Assembly (NCBI GenBank): GCA_963169135.1
Contig: CAUJEQ010000113.1
Coordinates: 1 to 7,787 of the forward strand
From: Chloroflexota bacterium
GTDB lineage: Bacteria > Chloroflexota > Dehalococcoidia > Tepidiformales > Tepidiformaceae
DNA: 7,787 bases
Direction: 5' to 3'
Notes under the pieces: generated by a model
What the model was told of the DNA's origin: nothing
The model's input: only the letters and a program-made list of their open reading frames with translations
The model's database searches: none
Translations under genes and position numbers: made by a program
Shown here: piece by piece, positions 1 to 5,968 of the stretch
Layout: the number at the start of each line of letters is the position of its first letter
How positions within the stretch are numbered: the first letter of the stretch is position 1

Positions 1-1
1 C

Positions 2-679
2 CCCCGCCGAAACTGGGAGGGCGCCCAGGGCTTGCTCACCATCGCCGAAGCGCTCATGCGCTCCTGCAACACCGTCTTCTACGAGATCGCGCTCACCCTC
101 TACAACGAAACCGACGGCGCGCTCTCCCAGATGGCACGCGCCTTCGGTTTCGGCGCCGAGACCGGCACCGCCGGCATCGCCGATGAAGACGGCCAGGTGC
201 CCGATGCAGAGTGGAAACGCGCGAATACCGGGCTCGCCTGGTTCCCCGGCGATGAGGTGAACCTTGGCATCGGACAGGGCGACCTGCTCATCACCCCGCT
301 CCAGCTCGCAAATGCCTACAGCTCGTTCATGTCGGGGGAACTGCGGAACCCCCGCGTGCTCGCCGATGCACCCGTCGAGTCTCGTGGCGCCATCCCGCTC
401 ACGCCCGAGCAATTCGACCACCTGAAGCTCGGCCTCCGCCTGGTGACGTCGGCTCGCGGGACGGCCTCAGCCGCGTTCGCTCTCGCCGGCTACACCGATT
501 TCGCGGGCAAATCGGGTACGGCCGAGGACGCTGGCACCCAGCAACACGTCCTCTTCGTCGCGATGTCGCCCGCGGCCGCCCCCCGCGCCCTCGCCGCCGT
601 CGTGCTCGATGAGGGCCAGTCTGGTTCGATTGAAGCCGGCCCAATCGCCCGCGACGTGCTGCTCGCCGCTTTGGATTAG
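2..679 (+). CDS. Class B penicillin-binding protein, transpeptidase domain (C-terminal part)
   Basis: This is the 3' end of a peptidoglycan DD-transpeptidase gene; the frame is open to the left window edge, so the start, the N-terminal pedestal domain and the SxxK serine motif lie outside. About 225 residues are visible. The second active-site motif SxN is Ser-Cys-Asn (nt 62-70). The block Asn-Leu-Gly-Ile-Gly-Gln-Gly followed by Thr-Pro-Leu-Gln-Leu-Ala-Asn-Ala-Tyr is the classic PBP2/FtsI signature. The third motif, KSG with following TAE, begins at nt 509. Enzymes of this family cross-link peptidoglycan stem peptides outside the cytoplasmic membrane, usually with a SEDS partner (RodA/FtsW), which is not seen here. 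An internal TTG at 32 is not a real start, because coding continues upstream of it. The gene ends in TAG at 677-679, overlapping the stop of the convergent crotonase gene. Elongation (PBP2) versus division (FtsI) type cannot be decided from this part. Confidence 0.93.
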   Translation, partial: PRRNWEGAQGLLTIAEALMRSCNTVFYEIALTLYNETDGALSQMARAFGFGAETGTAGIADEDGQVPDAEWKRANTGLAWFPGDEVNLGIGQGDLLITPLQLANAYSSFMSGELRNPRVLADAPVESRGAIPLTPEQFDHLKLGLRLVTSARGTASAAFALAGYTDFAGKSGTAEDAGTQQHVLFVAMSPAAAPRALAAVVLDEGQSGSIEAGPIARDVLLAALD

Positions 680-1443
680 CGGGATTGCCAGACCGGCGCG
701 CGCTTCTCCCGGGCCGCAGCCATCCCTTCCCTGGCGTCCTCGGTCGCGCCGGCCACGCGCCGCATCGTCTCGCCAAAACGGATCGCCTCCACCCAGGGCA
801 TTTGCTGGCCCCGCCAGGCGACCTCCTTCGTGGCTCGCACTGCAAGCGGCGCCGACTTGCAGAGGCGCTCCGCAAGCGCCCGCGCTTCGGGTATGAGCTG
901 GTCGTGCGGTACCACCTTCGAGCAGAGGCCCATTTCCTTCGCCCGTGGCGCGTCCACGCGCTCGCCGATGAGCAAGAGTTCCATCGCGTTCTGCCAGCCG
1001 ACCTTCTGAGGCATTCGCACCGCGCCCTGGATCGTCGGCACGCCGATGCGCACCTCCGGGAAACCGAACTCGGCCCGCTCGCTCGCGATCACGAAGTCGC
1101 AGGCTGCCACCAGCGTGCAGGCGAAGCCCAGGCAGTAACCGTTGACCGCCGCGATGATCGGCTTCCAGATCTCCATGCCGTTCTCCAGCGACGTCAGGCT
1201 TGGCGTCTCCCAGTGCGTGGCGCCCCGGGGTGCTGCATTCCCGCGCAGGTCGGCCCCGGCGCTGAACGCCCGCCCGGCACCGGTCACGATCGCGACCCAC
1301 GCCTCCTCGTCGTCCCGGAACTGCGCCCAGGCCGCGTCTAAATCCAGCCGCAGTTCTGCGTTGATTGCGTTCAGCGCTTCCGGCCGGTTGTAGGTAATCG
1401 TTGCGATGTGCCCATCGCGTTCATAGAGGACCGTGTCGGCCAT
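676..1443 (-). CDS. Enoyl-CoA hydratase/isomerase family (crotonase fold) protein
   Basis: The product has 255 residues, the usual length for a crotonase-fold enzyme acting on acyl-CoA thioesters in the cytoplasm. Family marks are NRPEALNAI near residues 19-27, the first oxyanion-hole loop FSAGADLRG (60-68), the core PIIAAVNGYCLG (95-106), ACDFVIAS (114-121), and FGFPEVRIGVP (126-136). The acid Glu equivalent to rat mitochondrial Glu164 is present (Glu130). The position equivalent to Glu144 is Thr110, and the usual GGG of the second oxyanion loop reads Gly-Phe-Ala (106-108). Simple hydratase activity is therefore doubtful; an isomerase, a hydrolase or another crotonase reaction is possible. 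The ATG start is set by a strong GGAGG (1449-1453, minus strand), five bases before the start codon. It lies 63 bp downstream of the protease gene on the same strand, so co-transcription is possible; no convincing own promoter was seen. Its stop overlaps that of the penicillin-binding protein gene. Confidence 0.9.
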   Translation of the reverse strand: MADTVLYERDGHIATITYNRPEALNAINAELRLDLDAAWAQFRDDEEAWVAIVTGAGRAFSAGADLRGNAAPRGATHWETPSLTSLENGMEIWKPIIAAVNGYCLGFACTLVAACDFVIASERAEFGFPEVRIGVPTIQGAVRMPQKVGWQNAMELLLIGERVDAPRAKEMGLCSKVVPHDQLIPEARALAERLCKSAPLAVRATKEVAWRGQQMPWVEAIRFGETMRRVAGATEDAREGMAAAREKRAPVWQSR

Positions 1444-1506
1444 CTGAACCTCCCTCGCTGGTGTGCTGGCGGGAAGTCTAATCGAGCCGGAGTGCTGCCG
1501 CGGTGC

Positions 1507-2541
1507 CTATTCCAGTTCTACTTCCGCGTACAGGTCTTCCGAGCTCCCGTCGCGGTAGGTGCGCGTGATATCAATTCGGATAACGTCGCCGGGCTTCCGC
1601 GATCGAAGCACATCGCAGAAGTCCCCGATCGACTCCATCCACACATCGTCCGCGTAGTAGATGAGGTCCGAATAGCCCAGCCCGGCATCGTCTGCCGGGC
1701 TCCCCGTGTCGATGCCGGTGATGAGCAGGCCATCGGCATAGGCCAGCTGGATCCCGAGCTCCTGGGCGAGTCCGGCGTAATTGGCCCGGATCCGGGCCCC
1801 GATGTACGTGATGTTCTTCCCCGCCGCCAGCTTCTCCGACACGAAGGCCGCTTCGTTGACCGCGATTGCATAGTTCTGGCTCTGCTGCCCGAGGAACGTA
1901 AGCGTGTTGATCCCGATTACCTCGCCCCGGCGGTTGACCAGCGGCCCCCCGCTGTTGCCCGGGTTTATCGCGGCGTCGGTCTGGATCAGGTCACTCTTCC
2001 CATCGAGGGAGTCATTGAGCTTGCTCACAATACCGCGCGTCACCACGAGCTTGCTCGACCCCTGGTCGGTGTACGTCGCCGGGTATCCCAGCGCAACCAC
2101 CTCTTCGCCCGGCTCGAGCTCGTCGCTATCTCCAACTGGCGCGGGCTCGAAGTTGCCGCGTTCCACCTCGAGCAGGGCCACGTCGTCACACGGACTGAGC
2201 GCAACTACGCGCGCTGCGATTTCGCGGCCGTCCTTCGGATCAATCACCTTGATCGATCCCGCTCCCAGGACCACGTGTGCGTTCGTGAGGATATGACGGC
2301 TGTCTTCCCACACGATCCCGCTCCCACCTCCGGCCCCCGAAGGAGACGTCGTCGCGATATTGACTACCGAGCGCGATAGCGACTCCACGATCTCCTGTGG
2401 AGTCAGGTCTCGCGCCTCCGTCTCTGCCGTCGGGGTGGTCGTGTCCTCCCTCGCCGGGTCCTCATCGTCGTCGTCACCGCAGCCAGCCGCTCCCAAAACG
2501 AGCCCGCCCACCAAGATGGCGGCAAATAGTCGAGTAAACAC
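1507..2541 (-). CDS. HtrA/DegP-like trypsin-type serine protease, lipoprotein with PDZ domain
   Basis: Extracytoplasmic S1C-family protease of 344 residues from the chosen GTG start. Residues 2-20 form a lipoprotein signal: Thr-Arg-Leu, a hydrophobic run, then LGAAGC with Cys21 as the lipidation site. An acidic GDDDDED stretch and a Thr/Glu-rich tether follow. The catalytic triad is visible: His89 in TNAHVV, Asp120 in DDVALLEV, and Ser197 in GNSGGPL, preceded by QTDAAINPG. A PDZ-like domain occupies about residues 246-341 (ADGLLITGIDTGSPADDAGL). Such proteins degrade or hold misfolded envelope proteins. The frame stays open upstream to 2703, but that extension lacks signal-peptide character, crosses the divergent gene's promoter and overlaps its start. 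The GTG at 2541 has a G-rich ribosome-binding-like run just upstream and puts the signal peptide at the N-terminus. It is divergent from the SnoaL-like gene, with the crotonase gene downstream. Domain assignment is firm; the start is likely. Confidence 0.93.
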   Translation of the reverse strand: MFTRLFAAILVGGLVLGAAGCGDDDDEDPAREDTTTPTAETEARDLTPQEIVESLSRSVVNIATTSPSGAGGGSGIVWEDSRHILTNAHVVLGAGSIKVIDPKDGREIAARVVALSPCDDVALLEVERGNFEPAPVGDSDELEPGEEVVALGYPATYTDQGSSKLVVTRGIVSKLNDSLDGKSDLIQTDAAINPGNSGGPLVNRRGEVIGINTLTFLGQQSQNYAIAVNEAAFVSEKLAAGKNITYIGARIRANYAGLAQELGIQLAYADGLLITGIDTGSPADDAGLGYSDLIYYADDVWMESIGDFCDVLRSRKPGDVIRIDITRTYRDGSSEDLYAEVELE

Positions 2542-2570
2542 GCAGCGCACCCCCAGAGCAATCCGGCAGA

Positions 2571-2576
2571 AGCATA
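2571..2576 (-). promoter_or_regulatory. Possible -10 element for the HtrA-like gene
   Basis: TATGCT on the minus strand lies about 30 bases upstream of the proposed GTG start at 2541, predicting a leader of roughly 22 nt. No good -35 hexamer is found at 16-18 bp spacing, so this is a weak call. It supports the short start, because it lies inside the longer reading frame. Confidence 0.3.
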
Positions 2577-2629
2577 CCTGACTAACCCGGCTCCTTCTAT
2601 GCCGCCGGTGGATGCCGTTCCAGTCGCAA

Positions 2630-2659
2630 TTGACGCCGTTCACCGCGACCGGATAGGCT
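2630..2659 (+). promoter_or_regulatory. Sigma70-type promoter for the SnoaL-like gene
   Basis: TTGACG (2630-2635) and TAGGCT (2654-2659) are separated by 18 bp, a good match to a housekeeping promoter in otherwise GC-rich DNA. Transcription would start near 2666, giving a leader of about 36 nt that contains the strong Shine-Dalgarno AAGGAGGT (2688-2695), six bases before the ATG at 2702. The promoter lies inside the over-extended frame of the divergent protease gene, which argues against that extension. Confidence 0.55.
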
Positions 2660-2701
2660 ACTTGCGAAACCCGAACGAGATTCGGATAAGGAGGTTGGCG
2701 C

Positions 2702-3028
2702 ATGGCCGACAGACTCGAAATCGCGAAGAACTATATGGCCCTTCAGGGTGCGGGCGACGTTGACGGGGCGGTCGCGCTCCTGGCCGACGACGTGACCATC
2801 AGCAATCCAATGACAGGGACTACCACTGGCAAGGACGCGGCCGCTGCCGGCATGCGGAACCGCCCGGCTGGCGGCGGCGCTGCGGGTGTCACCTGGCGCG
2901 AGCCCGTCGCCGATGGCGACAACGTGAAGATCGTCGGTGACGGCAGCCCCTTTGGCCCCGTCCGCATCCTCATCTCCTTCACCGGCGACGACAAGATCCA
3001 GAAGGTCGACATCGGCCTCGGGAGCTGA
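2702..3028 (+). CDS. SnoaL-like / nuclear transport factor 2 family small protein
   Basis: Protein of 108 residues with the layout of a SnoaL/NTF2-like cone fold. An N-terminal helix pair (DRLEIAKNYMALQGAGDVDGAVALLADDVTI is its span, residues 3-33) is followed by SNPMTGTTTGKDAAAAGM, and C-terminal beta strands include VRILISFTGDDKIQKVDIGL. The family includes polyketide cyclases, isomerases and many ligand-binding proteins of unknown role; no catalytic set can be assigned here. The Gly/Ala-rich turn near residues 56-62 (AGGGAAG) is a likely loop. There is no signal peptide or membrane segment, so it is probably cytoplasmic. The ATG has an excellent AAGGAGGT at ideal spacing. The gene appears monocistronic: own promoter upstream, palindromic terminator 21 bp after the stop. 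Confidence 0.8.
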   Translation: MADRLEIAKNYMALQGAGDVDGAVALLADDVTISNPMTGTTTGKDAAAAGMRNRPAGGGAAGVTWREPVADGDNVKIVGDGSPFGPVRILISFTGDDKIQKVDIGLGS

Positions 3029-3049
3029 GTTCCCCGGTCGCGAGACACG

Positions 3050-3075
3050 AAGGGCGGTGTAGCTACACCGCCCTT
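3050..3075. terminator. 26-bp perfect palindrome, probable bidirectional terminator
   Basis: The arm AAGGGCGGTGTAG is followed directly by its exact reverse complement CTACACCGCCCTT, giving a GC-rich stem with a very small loop around AGCT. It sits between the convergent SnoaL-like gene (stop at 3028) and the ATPase gene, and would fold identically in both transcripts. Only a TT follows on each side, so there is no proper U-tract; termination could be weak or act mainly as 3'-end protection. The ATPase stop codon (TAG, minus strand, 3065-3063) lies in its centre. Confidence 0.7.
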
Positions 3076-5519
3076 CCGCGTAGCCGGTCCTGCTTCCCCG
3101 GCTTCGCCGTCAGGATGTCGAGGAACTCCTGCCAGTACCGGCTCAACAGGTACTGCCCGATGAGCGCCCCCGCTACCGCGCTCAGGACGATCGCCCAGTC
3201 ACCGGTGTGGACCTCAGTAAAATCGAAGAACTCGCGCAGCGCTGGCGTGTAGATCGTGAACAGGAACCCCGCCACGAGCAGGGCACCCAGCAACGTCGTC
3301 ATCACCGGCCGTGTCAGGCTGCGCCACGACGCGCCGTGGAAGCCAAGCACCTCGACCATGAAGAACAGCCCCGTGATACCCATCGTCAGCGACACCAGTG
3401 TGCGGGCCTCGGCGATCGTCCGGTTCAGCAGTCCTTCGGTGAACAGGTGCACCAGGATCGCCGAAACCGCCAGCGCCACCGAGGCCGGGAGCGCCCACGA
3501 CAGCACGTTCCGCGTGAAGTCACGGCCCGCGTTCGGCGGCGGGATGCTGATCGAGATGAAGATTGCGGGGATGCCCAGTGTCAGCAGTGCCGTCAGCGAC
3601 CCGTGCCGCGGCAGGAATGGGAAGTCCAGCCCGAGCATGTTCGTCGCCACGATGATGAGGTAGGCATAGAGACTCTTCGCGATGAAGAGCTTCGACAGCC
3701 GCGCTGCGTTCCCCAGGACCGCCGTCGCCTCCTTCGCCCCCCGGATCAGCGCCTCGAACGAGTCGTTCAGCAGGATGATCCCGGCCACCGCCCGTGTCGT
3801 GCCCGTCCCCGAGGCCATCGCCACCGCGACATCCGCCGCTCGCAGCGCCTGTACGTCGTTCGCACCGTCGCCACACATGGCGACAAAATGCCCGTTGTTT
3901 CGCAGGGCCGTCACGATCCGCGCCTTGAGCGCCGGCGTGATCCGTCCGAACACACTCGTCCGCTCCACCATCGCTGCGAACGGCTCTTCCTCCAGGTGAT
4001 CGATGTCCGTCCCTGCAACCACCCCGCCCTTCAGCGTGATCCCGAGCTGGGCGAGGATGGCCCGCACCGTCTCCGGGTTGTCCCCGCTGATGAGCTTCGG
4101 TTCGATGCCGAGTTGCTCCATCATGGCGAATGCCGAGCGAACCTCAGGCCGCAGCTCGTCCCCCAGCGTCAGCAGCGCAAGCGGCCGCAGCCCCGTAAGC
4201 GCGACCCCCGGAGCCGGCAGGCTCGGCGCCTCGGCGAACACAACCCCCCGGAGTCCTGTCTCGGTCGCCTCCTGGTACGTTGCCTCGAGCGGTTCTCCGC
4301 CGTCGCACAAGGGCAGCACCGTCTCCGGCGCACCAAGCACGAACGTCCGCTGCTGTCCGTCCAGCTCGAGGCTGGCCGCGCTCCACCGGCGCTCCGAGTT
4401 GAACGGGACGTTCCCCGTGGCGCGCGCCCCGTTGCTCTGGGCGCCGAGCCCCTCGGCCAACGCCTGGACGGTGTTGCTTTCGCCCGCGCTGGCTACTGTG
4501 AACGCCGCCAGCCAGGGCCCGTAACCTTCGGCGCCCGGCATCCAGTGCGCGTCCCGCAGCGACATCCGGTTCGCTGTGATCGTCCCCGTCTTGTCCAGGC
4601 AGATGACGTCCGTGTAGTTCAACGCCTCCACCGCGTTGATGTCCTGCACGATCGCTCCCGACCGCGATACCCGCACCGCCCCGACCGCGAATGCCACAGT
4701 CATCCCGAGCAGCAGCCCCGTAGGCACGACCGTCGTGACCGTCGCCGTTGTTGCCTTCAGGGCCTCGGCGAACCCGCGGTCCTCCAGGTTGTACGAGATC
4801 ATCAGCAACGCCGCCAGCACGCCCGTCGCCGTCAAGAGCACCCGGAGGATGCGCCGGAAACGGATCTGCAACGGCGTCGCCCGCCGCACGAGTTCGCGCG
4901 ATTCCGCCGTCAGCTTCACCGCGTACGCCTCGGTCCCTACCCGCTCGGCCATGTAATAGCAGTCGCCTGCCGTGCAGAAGCTCCCGCTGCGCAGTTCGTC
5001 GCCCGGACCGCGACGGATCGAGTCCGACTCCCCCGTCAGGAGCGACTCGTCGATCTCCGCGCTGCGGGCAATAATCTTCCCGTCGGCCACCACCTGGTCA
5101 CCCTTCTTCAGGTGCAGCAGGTCGCCCTGGACCACTTCATCCGCCGGAATGTCCCGGTGGACGCCGTCCCGCACCACCGTCGCCTTCGGAGCCGTCAGCG
5201 CCTTCAGTTCTCGCAACGTGCGCGTCGCCTTCAGCTCCTGGAGCGTGGCCACCGCCACGTTCGCAACCACCACGATGCCGACGAAGAAGCCGTCCTTGAA
5301 CTCCCCCACCGCAAGGAGCGCAAGGATGAGCGATGCCAGCACCACATTAAAGAAGGTGAGCGCGTTCCCCCGGATGACATCGCCATCAGTCCGGATGCGG
5401 GACCGGTCAACGTTTGCGAGCCCGGCCGCCGCCCGCGCGATCGCGTCAGACGATGAGAGTCCGCCCTGGATCGGGGGTTCGAGCATGCCGGGCAGGGCCG
5501 TTTGTGCCGCCTGAGTCAC
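3063..5519 (-). CDS. P-type cation-transporting ATPase, CtpE-like
   Basis: Integral membrane P-type ATPase of 818 residues. Motifs in order: N-terminal GLSSSDAIARAAAGLAN (20-36), typical of this group; membrane segments near 54-72 and 78-93; actuator loop LTGES (161-165); two segments near 226-243 and 256-282; phosphorylation site DKTGT with Asp309; nucleotide-binding region with FNSERRWS (373-380) and LGAPE (395-399); hinge Gly-Asp-Gly-Ala-Asn-Asp (550-555); then about six C-terminal segments. It moves cations at the expense of ATP. Overall resemblance is to mycobacterial CtpE (a calcium transporter) and related ATPases. The membrane-4 motif reads Pro-Thr-Gly-Leu (266-269) where calcium pumps have Pro-Glu-Gly-Leu, so the ion is uncertain. 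There is no N-terminal metal-binding domain and no CPx motif, arguing against a heavy-metal pump. The GTG at 5519 has only a weak AGG upstream; an ATG at codon 12 is an alternative. The stop lies in the 3050-3075 palindrome. Confidence 0.93.
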   Translation of the reverse strand: MTQAAQTALPGMLEPPIQGGLSSSDAIARAAAGLANVDRSRIRTDGDVIRGNALTFFNVVLASLILALLAVGEFKDGFFVGIVVVANVAVATLQELKATRTLRELKALTAPKATVVRDGVHRDIPADEVVQGDLLHLKKGDQVVADGKIIARSAEIDESLLTGESDSIRRGPGDELRSGSFCTAGDCYYMAERVGTEAYAVKLTAESRELVRRATPLQIRFRRILRVLLTATGVLAALLMISYNLEDRGFAEALKATTATVTTVVPTGLLLGMTVAFAVGAVRVSRSGAIVQDINAVEALNYTDVICLDKTGTITANRMSLRDAHWMPGAEGYGPWLAAFTVASAGESNTVQALAEGLGAQSNGARATGNVPFNSERRWSAASLELDGQQRTFVLGAPETVLPLCDGGEPLEATYQEATETGLRGVVFAEAPSLPAPGVALTGLRPLALLTLGDELRPEVRSAFAMMEQLGIEPKLISGDNPETVRAILAQLGITLKGGVVAGTDIDHLEEEPFAAMVERTSVFGRITPALKARIVTALRNNGHFVAMCGDGANDVQALRAADVAVAMASGTGTTRAVAGIILLNDSFEALIRGAKEATAVLGNAARLSKLFIAKSLYAYLIIVATNMLGLDFPFLPRHGSLTALLTLGIPAIFISISIPPPNAGRDFTRNVLSWALPASVALAVSAILVHLFTEGLLNRTIAEARTLVSLTMGITGLFFMVEVLGFHGASWRSLTRPVMTTLLGALLVAGFLFTIYTPALREFFDFTEVHTGDWAIVLSAVAGALIGQYLLSRYWQEFLDILTAKPGKQDRLRGRAV

Positions 5520-5574
5520 CCGTAAAGCCTGACGTACCGGGCGGTTCGATGAAAGTGCGCCGGTTAACCCTCGC

Positions 5575-5607
5575 CTAACACGGCGCCCTCATCGTAGAGA
5601 CGCGCAC
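5575..5607 (-). other. Possible ten-codon leader ORF upstream of the ATPase
   Basis: A strong Shine-Dalgarno-like GGAGGAGGG (minus strand, 5625-5617) stands nine bases before a GTG that opens a ten-codon frame reading MRVSTMRAPC and ending in TAG, 55 bases before the ATPase start. The ATPase itself has a poor ribosome-binding site, so the best such site in the leader seems to belong to this mini-ORF. It may be a regulatory leader peptide or chance; nothing in the peptide itself identifies a role. Confidence 0.22.
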
Positions 5608-5641
5608 GAGATACGTCCCTCCTCCTACGGCGCAAAGCAAG

Positions 5642-5673
5642 GGCGGCCAGCTGATTCCCTCCGGCTGGCCGCC
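5642..5673 (-). terminator. GC-rich hairpin terminator behind the small membrane-peptide gene
   Basis: Perfect 10-bp arms GGCGGCCAGC (5642-5651) and GCTGGCCGCC (5664-5673) enclose a 12-base loop. Read on the minus strand, the stem is followed by CTTGCTTT, a T-rich tail, so it fits an intrinsic terminator for transcripts coming from the 5769-5858 gene. It would insulate that gene from the ATPase downstream. On the plus strand there is no T-tract. Confidence 0.6.
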
Positions 5674-5768
5674 TGGACCTTCCACCGCCCAGCCGTTGGC
5701 GAGCGGAGCGCTTTCATTCCTGCACCACAGCCCGCCATGCACCGGCGGGGTCCGGGGTGGGCGGGGAC

Positions 5769-5858
5769 CTACGCCTGGAGCCCGACGATCGAAAGCGTGA
5801 TCAGCAGGCCGATGAACACCGCGCACCCCAGCGAGAGCCATCCGATTGTCTGCCACAT
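5769..5858 (-). CDS. Small single-pass membrane peptide (29 aa), unidentified
   Basis: A 30-codon frame opens with ATG and encodes MWQTIGWLSLGC, then AVFIGLLITLSIVGLQA, and stops at TAG. Nearly the whole peptide is hydrophobic, with no charged residue, and could form one transmembrane helix of about 20 residues (roughly 6-27). A G-rich ribosome-binding sequence (GGGGGGAA, minus strand, about 5873-5866) lies about seven bases upstream. A -10-like TAGGAT at 5917-5912 and a hairpin terminator at 5673-5642 frame it as its own transcription unit. It is divergent from the inositol-phosphate cytidylyltransferase gene. I do not recognise the family; small membrane peptides of this kind often tune a membrane enzyme or transporter, and either the CDP-alcohol transferase or the ATPase would be a candidate partner. 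Coding status is inferred from composition and context only. Confidence 0.5.
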   Translation of the reverse strand: MWQTIGWLSLGCAVFIGLLITLSIVGLQA

Positions 5859-5911
5859 GAGCGAGTTCCCCCCATTCGTTTTGCCGGCGGCCTGTGGAGC
5901 CGCGGAACTTC

Positions 5912-5917
5912 ATCCTA
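5912..5917 (-). promoter_or_regulatory. Possible -10 element for the small membrane-peptide gene
   Basis: TAGGAT on the minus strand predicts a transcript start near 5905 and a leader of about 47 nt. At 17 bp spacing the -35 position reads TCGCCT (5940-5935), a poor match. The 15-bp palindrome at 5920-5934 fills the spacer, so a bound regulator would block this promoter. Confidence 0.35.
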
Positions 5918-5919
5918 CC

Positions 5920-5934
5920 GTCGGCCGGGCCGAC
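5920..5934. promoter_or_regulatory. Hyphenated palindrome between divergent genes, candidate operator
   Basis: GTCGGCC-G-GGCCGAC is a perfect 7+1+7 inverted repeat. It lies in the spacer of the proposed minus-strand promoter and just upstream of the -35 position expected for the plus-strand gene at 5969, so one bound dimer could control both directions. There is no T-tract, so a terminator is unlikely. GC-rich palindromes also arise by chance in this composition. Confidence 0.35.
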
Positions 5935-5956
5935 AGGCGAAACCGCGTGAGCCCCG

Positions 5957-5962
5957 TAATAT
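5957..5962 (+). promoter_or_regulatory. -10 element for a leaderless cytidylyltransferase transcript
   Basis: TAATAT stands out as an AT-only hexamer in GC-rich DNA, six bases before the GTG start at 5969. Transcription starting at the usual distance would begin at or beside the first base of the start codon, giving a leaderless message. The lack of a Shine-Dalgarno sequence before this GTG fits that. No good -35 is seen at 17 bp; GCCGACA lies about 21 bp upstream. Confidence 0.45.
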
Positions 5963-5968
5963 AGAAGC

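Noticed and set aside
467..1300. 277-codon minus-strand frame across the penicillin-binding protein and crotonase genes
   Set aside because: It runs through two real genes in another frame and has Gly/Arg-rich, domain-free composition.
1408..2379. 323-codon plus-strand frame opposite the protease gene
   Set aside because: The minus strand carries the catalytic triad and PDZ domain; this frame is an Arg- and Val-rich shadow with no recognisable features.
3207..5456. 749-codon open frame on the plus strand opposite the ATPase
   Set aside because: It is the antisense mirror of a gene with intact P-type ATPase motifs; the product is full of Arg, His and Gln with no domain or membrane pattern. 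High GC makes such frames long by chance.
5647..5740. 37-codon minus-strand frame starting ATG GCG GGC between the small peptide gene and the ATPase
   Set aside because: It has no ribosome-binding site, runs through the terminator hairpin and has low-information composition.
5735..5755. Short hairpin CCCGCC...GGCGGG near 5730-5750
   Set aside because: A six-base GC stem is expected often at this composition; no T-tract and no gene end fits it better than the 5642-5673 hairpin.
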